Below are positions 1 to 7,014 of a DNA stretch of 13,027 nt, piece by piece (position 1 is the first letter of the stretch; each line of letters begins with the position of its first letter). The position numbers were made by a program, and so were the translations under genes. Under the pieces are notes generated by a model. It was not told the origin of the DNA and did no database searches. It worked only from the letters and a program-made list of their open reading frames with translations. Source of the DNA: an uncultured Peptococcaceae bacterium (GTDB lineage Bacteria; Bacillota; Dehalobacteriia; UBA7702); contig CALFRX010000269.1 in assembly GCA_937919295.1 (NCBI GenBank), positions 1 to 13,027 on the forward strand, given 5' to 3'.

Positions 1-408
1 GATGGCGTAGAAGGAAATATCGTCGATCAGGTAGTCGGCAAGGGCCACCGCGGCGTCGTTGGCAGAAAGCAGCATCATCGCGTAAAGCAGATCGTCTGCT
101 TTTACGATATCGCCGCTTCTCAATCCCATCAGCTGGCCGTTATAGACGGTTTCCGCCAAAGGCCCTACCACAACTTCCTCATTGAGGGCGATGTAAGGTT
201 CCGCTGTTAAAATATTCAGCACTTTGATGAGGCTGGCCGGCGCCATTAAGGTTTCTCCCGCTTTTTCCCAGAGAATCTCGTTTTGCTCCATATCGTAAAG
301 TAATGCCGCATCGGCTTTGACTTCGGGCTCCGCTGTTTCTGTGGCGGATAACCCTTGAGACAGCAGCAGCAAAAAGAATATCCAACTGAAAAAAATCGTC
401 CTTTTCAT
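1..408 (-). CDS. D-alanyl-D-alanine carboxypeptidase (peptidase S11), N-terminal part
   Basis: This is a penicillin-binding carboxypeptidase of the DacF/PBP5 type, which removes the terminal D-alanine from peptidoglycan pentapeptides outside the membrane. The gene runs off the left edge, and 136 codons are visible. The start is the ATG at 408-406, preceded by GAGGTGG on the minus strand. Residues 1-22 form a signal peptide (MKRT followed by a hydrophobic run ending near LSA). Two S11 active-site motifs are visible: SxxK as S-L-I-K within APASLIKVLN (about residue 58), and SxN as S-A-N within LLSANDAA. The KTG motif lies beyond the window. It is transcribed away from the gldG/DUF4340 region. 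The family assignment is secure; the exact paralogue cannot be named from half a protein. Confidence 0.88.
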   Translation of the reverse strand, partial: MKRTIFFSWIFFLLLLSQGLSATETAEPEVKADAALLYDMEQNEILWEKAGETLMAPASLIKVLNILTAEPYIALNEEVVVGPLAETVYNGQLMGLRSGDIVKADDLLYAMMLLSANDAAVALADYLIDDISFYAI

Positions 409-649
409 GGTTCCACCTCAATTCATTGTAAGGAAAAAGGACATGGAATATGCTTAAGAAAAACCACGATAATAAGGTTTTCTCCGCAGTAGCGCTCAGA
501 TTGCCGACAGGGTGGCACCTAAAAAAACAGGGTTCTTTGGCCATGGACAAAATAACCGCAAAGGCCTTAAAAGGGACACTGTATTTTCTCCGATACGCAA
601 CCATATTTCACCGCTTTTGCCATGGATTCGGCATCCCTTTGTCCTAAGA
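409..649. other. Stretch with no recognisable gene
   Basis: About 240 bases lie between the carboxypeptidase start and the first recognisable gldG-like codons. Short open frames exist on both strands, but none has a convincing ribosome binding site or resembles a family I know. The stretch may hold the carboxypeptidase promoter: TACAAT reads on the minus strand just upstream of its Shine-Dalgarno sequence, but no good -35 was seen. The rest could be decayed sequence of the gldG operon. Confidence 0.4.
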
Positions 650-1039
650 GACTGCCATAATAGGGAAAGCGCCTTAAAAACCGTTGATCCTGTGGTCTAT
701 CTCAATTTTGCCGCCCAGTATACCTCTAAGGAGGTTATCGATAACAGCCTTATCATTGTGTCAGAAGATAAGAGCCGTTATATCGGCAGCGGCGATATCT
801 ACGAAACATCATATATATAACAGCGATTACTCCACCAACACGATCTTTGACGGAGAAGGGGAACGGATATCCGCCATTGGCGAAGACCTCAGTCAGGCCG
901 GTACCGATAAGGGAGACACAAAGGACACGGAAAATACCGGTGATCAAGAACCGACTGGGCTTTGATTGTGATCGTAGTGATTCCCGGCGGTTTTCTGATC
1001 ATCGGCATTGTAAAATGGGTCAGAAGGAGAAAAAAGTGA
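650..1039 (+). pseudogene. Remnant of a GldG-like ABC-system subunit
   Basis: Pieces of a GldG-like protein are readable in shifting frames. Frame 2 gives KTVDPVVYLNFAAQYTSKEV and then IIVSEDKSRYIGSGDIYETSY up to a stop at 818-820. The continuation YNSDYSTNTIFDGEGERISA follows in another frame after a TA-rich run (tcatatatataac) near 810-822. The last piece, WALIVIVVIPGGFLIIGIVK followed by WVRRRKK, reads from about 956 to the TGA at 1037-1039 and looks like the C-terminal membrane segment of the family. The N-terminal third and most of the middle are missing, compared with about 480 residues for intact members as I recall them. Its stop overlaps the GTG start of the DUF4340 gene, the usual neighbour of such subunits. 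No ATPase or permease gene precedes it here. The remnant call rests on family recall, and sequencing or assembly error could account for part of the damage. Confidence 0.62.
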
Positions 1040-2520
1040 TCACATTGACGAGACAAAACAAACTGCTAAGTCTGGTCGCGGTGTTTCTGCTTTTATTTTG
1101 CTGCTATCTGTTTTTGACCAAATTTAATCAGAAAGAGGAGGAAGCAAACACCTTTGTCGTCGCGTTTCTGACGGATACGGATCAAATCAGCGCCGTATCT
1201 TTTTCCGCTGCCGGGGAAACCTTTTCTTTTCGTGAAGACAACGGCAGTTGGGCTTTAACCGACGACAGCACCTTTCCCCTTGACACCTCGGCGCTGCATA
1301 CGGCTTTAAGCTCCCTTTCCGAAATTTCCGCGACGCGGGAATTGACGAAGGTGACGGATTTTGAAGCCTACGGTCTCAGCTCTCCGGCCTACAAAATTAA
1401 ACTGACGTCGCCAGAGAGGGAAATCACCTTGGCCATTGGCGATCTGAACACCCTCACCGACACCTATTATTTCCGGGTCAATGACAGCGATAGCGTTTAT
1501 CTGGTGGATTCCAGCGTATACGACGTATTTGACTGCACCCTCTTTGATTTTATCGCCGCCGATTCGATTCCCGCCCTGACCGATGTTGCTGCCCTGACCT
1601 TTAAAAACGAGGAGAAGATCGTCTTTGTTCAGTACGCCGACGGTTACGATGGCTGTTATTCGCCTTTATACACCTGGTTTACCAAGGACGGTGACGAACT
1701 CACCGCCGTGGACAGCAACGGTGTGGAATCCCTGATCACCACGGTTTCCGCCATGACCTGGGTGCAATGCGTCGCCTATCACGTCGATCAGGACGGTCTT
1801 GCCGCCTACGGTCTCGACGCTCCCGCCGGCACCGTTTCGGTGGATTATCGGGAAACGTCTTACGTGGACAGCGGCAAAACCGATGAAGACGGCAACATCC
1901 TCTACGATACGGAGACCGGGGATAAGACCTTTACCCTGCTGATCGGCGACAGCATCGAGGAAACCGAGGGGGAAAGCGGGGAGGCGGGAACTTATTATTA
2001 CGCCAAAACCGCCGCTTCCGGTCTTGTTTACCTGATCTCCGGTGATACGGCGGAAACGCTGCTAAATGTTAATGCCGGGACTTGTTCCGTTTGGGAAATC
2101 TGCAAATTTGACCGTACCCTGTTGACCGCCGTCGATATCGACGACAACGGCGATACCCACAAGCTTTCCATCAACACCAGAACCAAGACCGTTGAAGAGG
2201 ACGGTAAAGAAACCGCGACGACTTCGTATACCCTTGACGGTAACAGCGCTGACGGCGGTACTTTCTTTGACGAATTAGAACGCATCGAAGGTATGAGGAC
2301 CACAGATACACCGGAAAAAGCGGTGGGCAAAGTAATCTTGACCCTTAAGTTTCATCAGGCTCGGGAGGGTTTTGAGACCATGAAAATGACCTTTGCCAAG
2401 TATGACGCTGATTACTATCTCGTTTCCATTCACGGTAACTCCTCTTTGCTGATGCGCGCCGCGGACTTTGGTAATATCCGCGCCGCCGTAACGGAGCTGG
2501 TCCCCGCCGCCGACGAATAA
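1036..2520 (+). CDS. Membrane-anchored DUF4340 protein, GldG partner
   Basis: The protein has 494 residues with one N-terminal membrane segment (about 8-29) and a long exported acidic region. I chose the GTG at 1036 because AAGGAG lies six bases upstream and because it overlaps the upstream stop (GTGA), typical of translational coupling. An upstream in-frame ATG at 1015 and an open frame back to 847 fall inside the gldG remnant and are not convincing starts. The DUF4340 pattern (AYGL..PA, then IGD, then TYY, then VYL) occurs twice: residues 111-165 and 257-343. A looser related end is seen at 433-485. Proteins of this family sit beside GldG-like subunits of uncharacterised ABC systems, and their biochemical role is unknown. 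The frame is intact for its full length although the partner gene is ruined. Confidence 0.8.
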   Translation: MITLTRQNKLLSLVAVFLLLFCCYLFLTKFNQKEEEANTFVVAFLTDTDQISAVSFSAAGETFSFREDNGSWALTDDSTFPLDTSALHTALSSLSEISATRELTKVTDFEAYGLSSPAYKIKLTSPEREITLAIGDLNTLTDTYYFRVNDSDSVYLVDSSVYDVFDCTLFDFIAADSIPALTDVAALTFKNEEKIVFVQYADGYDGCYSPLYTWFTKDGDELTAVDSNGVESLITTVSAMTWVQCVAYHVDQDGLAAYGLDAPAGTVSVDYRETSYVDSGKTDEDGNILYDTETGDKTFTLLIGDSIEETEGESGEAGTYYYAKTAASGLVYLISGDTAETLLNVNAGTCSVWEICKFDRTLLTAVDIDDNGDTHKLSINTRTKTVEEDGKETATTSYTLDGNSADGGTFFDELERIEGMRTTDTPEKAVGKVILTLKFHQAREGFETMKMTFAKYDADYYLVSIHGNSSLLMRAADFGNIRAAVTELVPAADE

Positions 2521-2548
2521 TAGGGGGGACTACCTCATATAAATAAAT

Positions 2549-2590
2549 AAGAGAAAGAACTTAGCCCACGGAGGGCGTTCTTTCTCTTTA
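2549..2590 (+). terminator. Rho-independent terminator after the DUF4340 gene
   Basis: A 12-base arm AAGAGAAAGAAC (2549-2560) pairs perfectly with GTTCTTTCTCTT (2577-2588). An inner GCCC/GGGC pair (2564-2567 with 2573-2576) extends the hairpin, and a short T-containing tail follows. The outer stem is AT-rich, so on RNA it would be A/G-rich against U/C-rich. It could also act on the opposite strand. Confidence 0.75.
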
Positions 2591-2600
2591 GAAAATTTAG

Positions 2601-2632
2601 ATTGATAATGCGACAATTATTGATTTATCAAT
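2601..2632. promoter_or_regulatory. AT-rich inverted repeat, possible operator or promoter
   Basis: The perfect inverted repeat ATTGATAA (2601-2608) and TTATCAAT (2625-2632) is separated by 16 bases, about 100 bases before the lipoprotein start. TTGATA (2602-2607) and TTATCA (2625-2630) are also 17 bases apart, so a weak promoter could overlap the repeat. The half-sites recall AT-rich GATAAT-type operators such as those of Fur-family regulators, but the layout is not a clear match to any. Confidence 0.3.
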
Positions 2633-2732
2633 AGGTCAATCCCCGGAAAATGGTTGAAAAACGATAGGGGCAAGGGCATCAGGGAACAACGTAAAATCTA
2701 CGGATTAAATAGAGGATGGAAGGGATGCGGCG

Positions 2733-3233
2733 ATGAAAACAAAATCGATTTGGAGAAAAGCGGGGCTTTTCGCGGTTGTCGCGGCTTTTTTCTTTCTCCT
2801 TGCCGCCTGCGCGGCCCCGTCAACGAACTCTCCCGACGATACCTCGCCGAAAAGCGATACCGCGGTTGCTGGCGATGAAAGCGCCTTTGTTTTAAACCTT
2901 ACATTCCTTGATCCAAAGGGAACTCTGCTTACCGGTAATACTGTGGACATTGTCATCGACGATGCGGCCCATGGCTTCTTTACCACCGGTGACGATGGTG
3001 TCGTTTCTATAGAGGACGTCCATACGGGAGACAGTATCGACGTTACGGTTTACGCGGAAAATGGCAAGCTTTTGGCTGTTTCCAGGATCTATGTTTATAC
3101 GTCCGAGGCCAGTATGTATACGGAAAATTCCGACGGCGTACTCTATCTTTATGCCGAAGCGGGGGTTCGCCGGCTCAATGCTCAAATGCAGATCAATGAC
3201 GAGGAGACCTTTGACTGTGTCGACCTTGTTTAA
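2733..3233 (+). CDS. Small lipoprotein of unknown function
   Basis: The protein has 166 residues and a lipoprotein signal: basic MKTKSIWRK, a hydrophobic run, and the lipobox LAAC with C26 as the lipidated cysteine. A Ser/Thr/Asp-rich linker (about 28-50) follows. Residues 50-165 then look like a single beta-rich extracellular domain; the order of elements (TFLDPKGTLLTGNTVDIVID, then GDDGVVSIEDV, then DSIDVTVY) resembles Ig-like or carboxypeptidase-regulatory-like modules in which a loop carries GxDG. That is an impression, not an assignment. The start follows a GAAGG-type site (atggaaggg) upstream of the ATG. It stands alone, converges on rnhA and ends directly at a hairpin. Confidence 0.75.
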   Translation: MKTKSIWRKAGLFAVVAAFFFLLAACAAPSTNSPDDTSPKSDTAVAGDESAFVLNLTFLDPKGTLLTGNTVDIVIDDAAHGFFTTGDDGVVSIEDVHTGDSIDVTVYAENGKLLAVSRIYVYTSEASMYTENSDGVLYLYAEAGVRRLNAQMQINDEETFDCVDLV

Positions 3234-3269
3234 ACCATAACCACCCGTTTGGCGGGTGGTTATGGTTTT
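3232..3269. terminator. Bidirectional terminator between the lipoprotein gene and rnhA
   Basis: A perfect 16-base-pair stem (3232-3247 with 3253-3268) has the five-base loop TTTGG and is followed by TTTTA on the plus strand. The stem begins within the lipoprotein stop codon. It serves two convergent genes, as rnhA ends at 3285 on the other strand. The A tract at the 5' side gives a short U run for minus-strand transcripts. Confidence 0.85.
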
Positions 3270-3284
3270 ATACACTGCTTTGCG

Positions 3285-3725
3285 TCAGGTTTTATTTTTT
3301 TTGATTTCAGCCACGGCCATTTCGTCACAGCGGTTGTTCTTTGCGTTATCACTGTGACCTTTCACTTTGCACCAGCTGATTTTATGGCGTTTTGTCTGTT
3401 CGATCAGGGCCTTCCAGAGATCGTCATTGATCACCGGCTCTTTTTTACTGTTTTTCCAGCCGTTTTTTTGCCAATTGACCACCCAGTTTTGTAAAAATCC
3501 GTTGATTAGATAAGCGCTGTCGCTATAGAGCGCTACTTCGCAGGGCTCTTTCAAAAGCCGCAGCGCCTCTAAGGCCGCGGTGAGTTCCATGCGGTTGTTG
3601 GTGGTGAGGGGTACATAACCGGAAATCTCTTTTTCATTGCCCAAAAATTCCAAAATCGCGCCCCAGCCCCCGGGGCCGGGATTGCCGGAACAGGCCCCGT
3701 CCGTATAGATGGTCACTTTTTTCAT
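3285..3725 (-). CDS. rnhA: Ribonuclease HI
   Basis: RNase HI cleaves the RNA strand of RNA:DNA hybrids in the cytoplasm, removing R-loops and primer remnants. At 146 residues it has the standard bacterial length. All catalytic residues are present: D9 (YTDGACSGNPGPGGWG), E47 (NNRMELTAALEAL), D69 (YSDSAYLING) and D134 (NNRCDEMA), with H124 in VKGHSDNAKN. The basic protrusion W-rich segment (NWQKNGWKNSKKEPV, about 84-98) is also there, as in the E. coli enzyme. The start is preceded by GGAAGG a few bases upstream and by a clear promoter (3757-3785). Confidence 0.97.
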   Translation of the reverse strand: MKKVTIYTDGACSGNPGPGGWGAILEFLGNEKEISGYVPLTTNNRMELTAALEALRLLKEPCEVALYSDSAYLINGFLQNWVVNWQKNGWKNSKKEPVINDDLWKALIEQTKRHKISWCKVKGHSDNAKNNRCDEMAVAEIKKNKT

Positions 3726-3756
3726 GACGTTCCTTCCATTGTCTTAATGTTACTTC

Positions 3757-3785
3757 ATTATAACGGAGATTCTTTGAATTTACAA
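3757..3785 (-). promoter_or_regulatory. Sigma-70-type promoter for rnhA
   Basis: On the minus strand TTGTAA (3785-3780) is followed after exactly 17 bases by a perfect TATAAT (3762-3757), about 30 bases before the rnhA start codon. It is divergent from the larB promoter, and the two -35 elements lie about 10 bases apart. Confidence 0.7.
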
Positions 3786-3795
3786 CGCTTATCTC

Positions 3796-3824
3796 TTTAC
3801 CTTTACTGTGAATTCATGTAAAAT
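3796..3824 (+). promoter_or_regulatory. Sigma-70-type promoter for the larB-nhaA run
   Basis: TTTACC (3796-3801) and TAAAAT (3819-3824) are separated by 17 bases, which predicts a start of transcription near 3831 and a leader of about 50 bases before larB. The -35 is moderate (four of six). No terminator was seen between here and 8704, so this promoter may drive seven genes. Confidence 0.5.
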
Positions 3825-3880
3825 AAAAGATATCAGTTGTGAAAAGAGTACATAACTCATTGTGATAAAGGAATGATTCC

Positions 3881-4630
3881 ATGGAAGACGCTTGCTTAAA
3901 AGCATTGTTACAACAATATAAAGCAGGGGAGCTTTCGGAGGCCGAAATCCTTGCCCTTTTGGCAAAGCCCTCTTATGCGGATCTCGGTTTCGCCAAAGTC
4001 GATCTGGACCGGGAAAATCGGAACGGTTTTGCCGAAGTGGTCTATGGCGAAGGAAAAACCGTAGCGCAAATAAGGGAGATTGTGGAGACCCTGTACGAAA
4101 AATCCCAAGGGAATATTTTGGCCACCCGCTGTAGCATTGAAGCGGCTTATGCCGTACAAAAGGTCGTCCCGGAAGCGGAATATCACGAACTGGCGAAGAT
4201 TCTATCCATCTATAAGCAGCCCAAAGCGTTAAAAGGCAACATTGCTGTGGTTTCCGCCGGCACCGCTGATTTGCCGGTGGCGGAGGAGGCCGCCCTGACC
4301 GCGGAAATTATGGGTAACCGGGTGCGCCGTATCTACGATGTGGGCGTCGCCGGCATTCATCGCCTTTTTGCCCAGGAACAGGAATTGCAGGCAGCCCGGG
4401 TGCTGATCGTCGTCGCCGGTATGGACGGCGCGCTGCCCAGCGTCGTTGGAGGATTGCTGAAAAAGCCCTTGATCGCTGTCCCTACCGACATTGGCTACGG
4501 CGCCAATTTTGGGGGTCTGGCTCCCCTTTTGGCTATGTTAAATTCCTGTGCCGCGGGGGTGAGCGTCGTCAATATCAACAACGGTTTCGGCGCCGCCTGC
4601 GCCGCCAGCCGCATCAATCAATTGGTGTAA
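3881..4630 (+). CDS. larB: LarB, nickel-pincer cofactor biosynthesis (P2CMN synthase)
   Basis: LarB carboxylates the pyridinium ring of nicotinic acid adenine dinucleotide and releases AMP, giving pyridinium-3,5-biscarboxylic acid mononucleotide, the first step to the nickel-pincer cofactor of lactate racemase. At 249 residues it has the expected length. The family's N-terminal signature is seen at 35-60 (LGFAKVDLDRENRNGF then AEVVYGEGKT). The C-terminal PurE-like domain carries VSAGTADLPVAEEAALTAE (about 124-142) and PTDIGYGANFGG (about 201-212). C223 in LNSCAAGVSVVNI matches the conserved cysteine that forms the covalent intermediate in the Lactobacillus enzyme. AAAGGA lies eight bases before the ATG. 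No larA, larC or larE is in the window, so the later steps must be encoded elsewhere or LarB serves another purpose. Confidence 0.93.
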   Translation: MEDACLKALLQQYKAGELSEAEILALLAKPSYADLGFAKVDLDRENRNGFAEVVYGEGKTVAQIREIVETLYEKSQGNILATRCSIEAAYAVQKVVPEAEYHELAKILSIYKQPKALKGNIAVVSAGTADLPVAEEAALTAEIMGNRVRRIYDVGVAGIHRLFAQEQELQAARVLIVVAGMDGALPSVVGGLLKKPLIAVPTDIGYGANFGGLAPLLAMLNSCAAGVSVVNINNGFGAACAASRINQLV

Positions 4631-4663
4631 CTCAACGACCAAACACGAGCAAAAGGATTTTTA

Positions 4664-5875
4664 ATGGGAAAATTTATCTTCAGAAAGATCGTTTTCTTAG
4701 CGGAAGAATATTCTCTGCCGCTGCTTTTCGGCATTCTCATCGCCATGGTTTGGGTCAATATCAGCCCCGATAGTTATCACTATTTTGTGGATTATCCGCT
4801 TTTCGGCTCTGATTTCACCGTTCATTTTCTGGTGAAGGATATTTTTATGGCGATCTTCTTCGCTGTAGCCGCGGCGGAAATCGTCGAGGCGGTGCGCCCC
4901 GGCGGCGCCCTGTATCCACTGAAAAAAGCATGTAATTCGCTGATTGCCACCGCAGGGGGCGTTTTTGGCCCCATTGTGATCTATTTGATCTTAGCTTACT
5001 TTTTGGACCAAATGGTCTATGCCGAAGGCTGGGGCATCGTCACCGCCACCGACATCGCCATTGCCTGGCTCGGCGCCCGCCTGATTTTCGGGAAACGCCA
5101 TCCCGCCGTGAAATACCTGCTTTTGCTGGCTGTGGCCGACGATGCCGTGGGTCTTGTGATCATCGGTGTTTTTTACCCCGAAGCCGCGGTGGAATTCGGC
5201 TATCTGTCCCTTTGCGGACTGGGTATGCTCGCCAGCTTTGTGCTGCGGGAAATGCATACGGAGCATTACGGTTTCTATCTGCTTTTCGGCGGCGTTCCCT
5301 GTTGGCTGGGGCTCTATTTAGCCCATGTCGAACCGGCCTTGGCCCTCGTGTTGGTCATACCCTTTTTACCCTCAATACATCGCAAGAAACGGATGGCCGC
5401 CGATGGGGTAATCCCATTGGCTGACAGCGACTTTGCCCTGGAAAAATGTTACTGTCACCTAAAACCCATTGCCGATTACGGCCTTTTCTTCTTTGGTTTG
5501 GTCAGTGCCGGCGTCCTTTTTTCCGATTTCGGTTTTGTGACGCTTCTTGTGGTGATTTCCCTCCTTGTCGGAAAGATAATTGGGATTTACGGATTCGGTA
5601 TGATCGGTGATAAACTCGGCTTTTGTTTGCCCCAAGGGATGGATCCCCGGGATCTCTGCATCGTCTCCTGCCTTGCCGGGGTGGGCCTAACGGTATCCCT
5701 GTTTATTTGCGACGTGGCTTTTACAGAAAGCGCCGTGGTCGGCGCTGCCAAGATGGGATCCCTGCTCAGCATTATTGCCCTACCCTTGGCCATGGTTTTT
5801 GCCCGCCTGACAGGAATCAAAAAAGGCTTGGCTGAAAAGGGAACTGATAAAGAAACAAAAAAAGGGAATGAATAA
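4664..5875 (+). CDS. nhaA: Na+/H+ antiporter NhaA
   Basis: NhaA exchanges internal Na+ for external H+ across the inner membrane, supporting sodium and pH homeostasis. The 403-residue protein is strongly hydrophobic with about a dozen membrane segments, as expected. The key ion-binding signatures are present: T129-D130 in TATDIAIAW (the unwound TM4 motif) and the aspartate pair D159-D160 in AVADDAVGLVIIG (TM5). The TM10 motif with lysine reads LLVGKIIGIYGF. A hydrophilic, lysine-rich tail ends the protein. AAAGGA precedes the ATG by seven bases. It lies 33 bases after larB and only two bases before the next gene, so co-transcription is likely, though a link between sodium transport and larB is not evident. 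Confidence 0.95.
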   Translation: MGKFIFRKIVFLAEEYSLPLLFGILIAMVWVNISPDSYHYFVDYPLFGSDFTVHFLVKDIFMAIFFAVAAAEIVEAVRPGGALYPLKKACNSLIATAGGVFGPIVIYLILAYFLDQMVYAEGWGIVTATDIAIAWLGARLIFGKRHPAVKYLLLLAVADDAVGLVIIGVFYPEAAVEFGYLSLCGLGMLASFVLREMHTEHYGFYLLFGGVPCWLGLYLAHVEPALALVLVIPFLPSIHRKKRMAADGVIPLADSDFALEKCYCHLKPIADYGLFFFGLVSAGVLFSDFGFVTLLVVISLLVGKIIGIYGFGMIGDKLGFCLPQGMDPRDLCIVSCLAGVGLTVSLFICDVAFTESAVVGAAKMGSLLSIIALPLAMVFARLTGIKKGLAEKGTDKETKKGNE

Positions 5876-5877
5876 AA

Positions 5878-6573
5878 ATGGACCTAAATGATTTAGTCAA
5901 AAAGAATATCTTGAGTTACGGCGCTGATCTTTGCGCTGTCGCCGATCTCAGCACAGTCCAGGAAGAACTCCATGCGGCTTACGGTCATTGTTTCGACGGC
6001 CTAACCCGGGCAGTCTCTTTCGGTGTGTATCTGCCTTTTCGCGTAGTAGAGGAATTGCTTGAGCACCCGACCCATACGTATCTCGCTTATTACGATATCG
6101 CCAATACCCTCATCAATGAAATCGGTTTGCGGCTCAATAACGATTTGCTGAAAATGGGTTTTGACGCTTATCCCGTCCCCGCTTCCCAGCGTACCGGCGC
6201 CAAAGACGGGAGTATTTTTTCCCACCGGATGGCGGCGCAATTATCGGGATTGGGTTGGATTGGCAAAAGCTGTGCCCTTGTGACCAAAGAGGCCGGTCCG
6301 CGTCTGCGTTTGGGCACGGTGCTGACGGACGCGCCGCTGACGCCGGGAACGCCGGCGAAAAACCTCTGCGGCGATTGTACCCTCTGCACCGATCACTGTC
6401 CTGCCCAGGCAATTTTAGGGAGGCCCTTTGATGAAGGGGAAGATCTCTCCCTCCGTTTTGATTTTCATAAATGCGACGCTTATCTGACGGAAACCCGGCA
6501 AACTTTCGGTAAACGTATCTGCGGCCGTTGTGTTGCCGTTTGCCGTTTTGGCAGACCAGAAAATAATCAATGA
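5878..6573 (+). CDS. QueG-like double [4Fe-4S] protein
   Basis: The protein has 231 residues related to epoxyqueuosine reductase. The central block GLGWIGKSCALVTKEAG (about 124-140), followed by LRLGTVLTD, matches the QueG core. Two [4Fe-4S] sites follow: C164-C167-C170-C174 (CGDCTLCTDHCP) and C199 with C215-C218-C222 (CGRCVAVC). Full QueG is about 380 residues and often ends in HEAT-like repeats; this protein stops after the clusters. QueG reduces epoxyqueuosine in tRNA with a cobalamin cofactor. Here D110 might correspond to the catalytic aspartate, but the usual DxxPV.E context is changed to KDGSIFSHR, so the substrate may differ. It starts two bases after nhaA. A redox or electron-transfer role is safe; epoxyqueuosine reduction is not established. 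Confidence 0.78.
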   Translation: MDLNDLVKKNILSYGADLCAVADLSTVQEELHAAYGHCFDGLTRAVSFGVYLPFRVVEELLEHPTHTYLAYYDIANTLINEIGLRLNNDLLKMGFDAYPVPASQRTGAKDGSIFSHRMAAQLSGLGWIGKSCALVTKEAGPRLRLGTVLTDAPLTPGTPAKNLCGDCTLCTDHCPAQAILGRPFDEGEDLSLRFDFHKCDAYLTETRQTFGKRICGRCVAVCRFGRPENNQ

Positions 6574-6582
6574 GGTGATTCG

Positions 6583-7008
6583 ATGAACGTAAAGGAACCT
6601 TTGTGGAAACAGCTCAAAGAAGAAGTCGCGGAAGATTTTTCGCTATTATCGCTGAAAGAATTCCATGAACACTCCTCTATTTGCTACCTCGTTACCGGGG
6701 AAACCTTAGGCAGCGGTGAGGCGGAACTCGGTCAGAAGCTGATGACCGATTATTTTATCACCATGGCCAATCAGCGGTTTTTCCCTGAATACATCATACT
6801 GCTTCATTCCGCCGTGAAACTGTTGCGGCGGGAATCCCCCCTTTACGCCGTTTTGATGGAGCTGGAAAACAGCGGCACGGCAGTCTTCGCTTCCGCTGTC
6901 AGCGTTGCTTATTATCATCTTGAAGGGGAAATCGATCCTCTTTTCCCGGCGCAGACCGGCCGTCTTTTACAGATTCTCCACAGTGTGGACAAAGTGATTA
7001 CTTTGTGA
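6583..7008 (+). CDS. DsrE-fold protein, YedF C-terminal type, without the usual cysteine
   Basis: The 141 residues match the DsrE-like half of YedF-type proteins: LVTGETLGSGEAELGQKLM (about 36-54) and EYIILLHSAVKLLRRESPLY (69-88), then a strand-turn block at 102-114. In family members that last block holds a reactive cysteine in a CGTCLDYF-type motif; here it reads FASAVSVAYYHLE. The only cysteine is C34, in the first strand. The N-terminal TusA-like domain of full YedF is absent, replaced by a short charged helix (1-30). DsrE proteins commonly carry sulfur or take part in sulfur relay; loss of the cysteine argues against direct sulfur transfer and suggests a structural or binding role. GAGGTG overlapping the upstream stop provides the ribosome binding site. 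Confidence 0.65.
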   Translation: MNVKEPLWKQLKEEVAEDFSLLSLKEFHEHSSICYLVTGETLGSGEAELGQKLMTDYFITMANQRFFPEYIILLHSAVKLLRRESPLYAVLMELENSGTAVFASAVSVAYYHLEGEIDPLFPAQTGRLLQILHSVDKVITL

Positions 7009-7014
7009 GGCCCT

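Noticed and set aside
508..520. CAGGGTGGCACCT resembles the start of a T-box antiterminator
   Set aside because: The consensus fails after ACC, there is no specifier stem or terminator, and no suitable gene follows.
179..604. Open frame of 141 codons on the minus strand
   Set aside because: Its second half is an out-of-frame shadow of the carboxypeptidase gene, which has a signal peptide, SxxK and SxN motifs in the correct frame.
657..670. AATAGGGAAAGC resembles a box of cobalamin riboswitches
   Set aside because: The other conserved segments and the pairing pattern are absent; the bases lie at the edge of the gldG remnant.
847..1035. N-terminal extension of the DUF4340 protein
   Set aside because: The 63 codons overlap the gldG remnant in another frame, have no family resemblance, and the GTG at 1036 has an ideal ribosome binding site.
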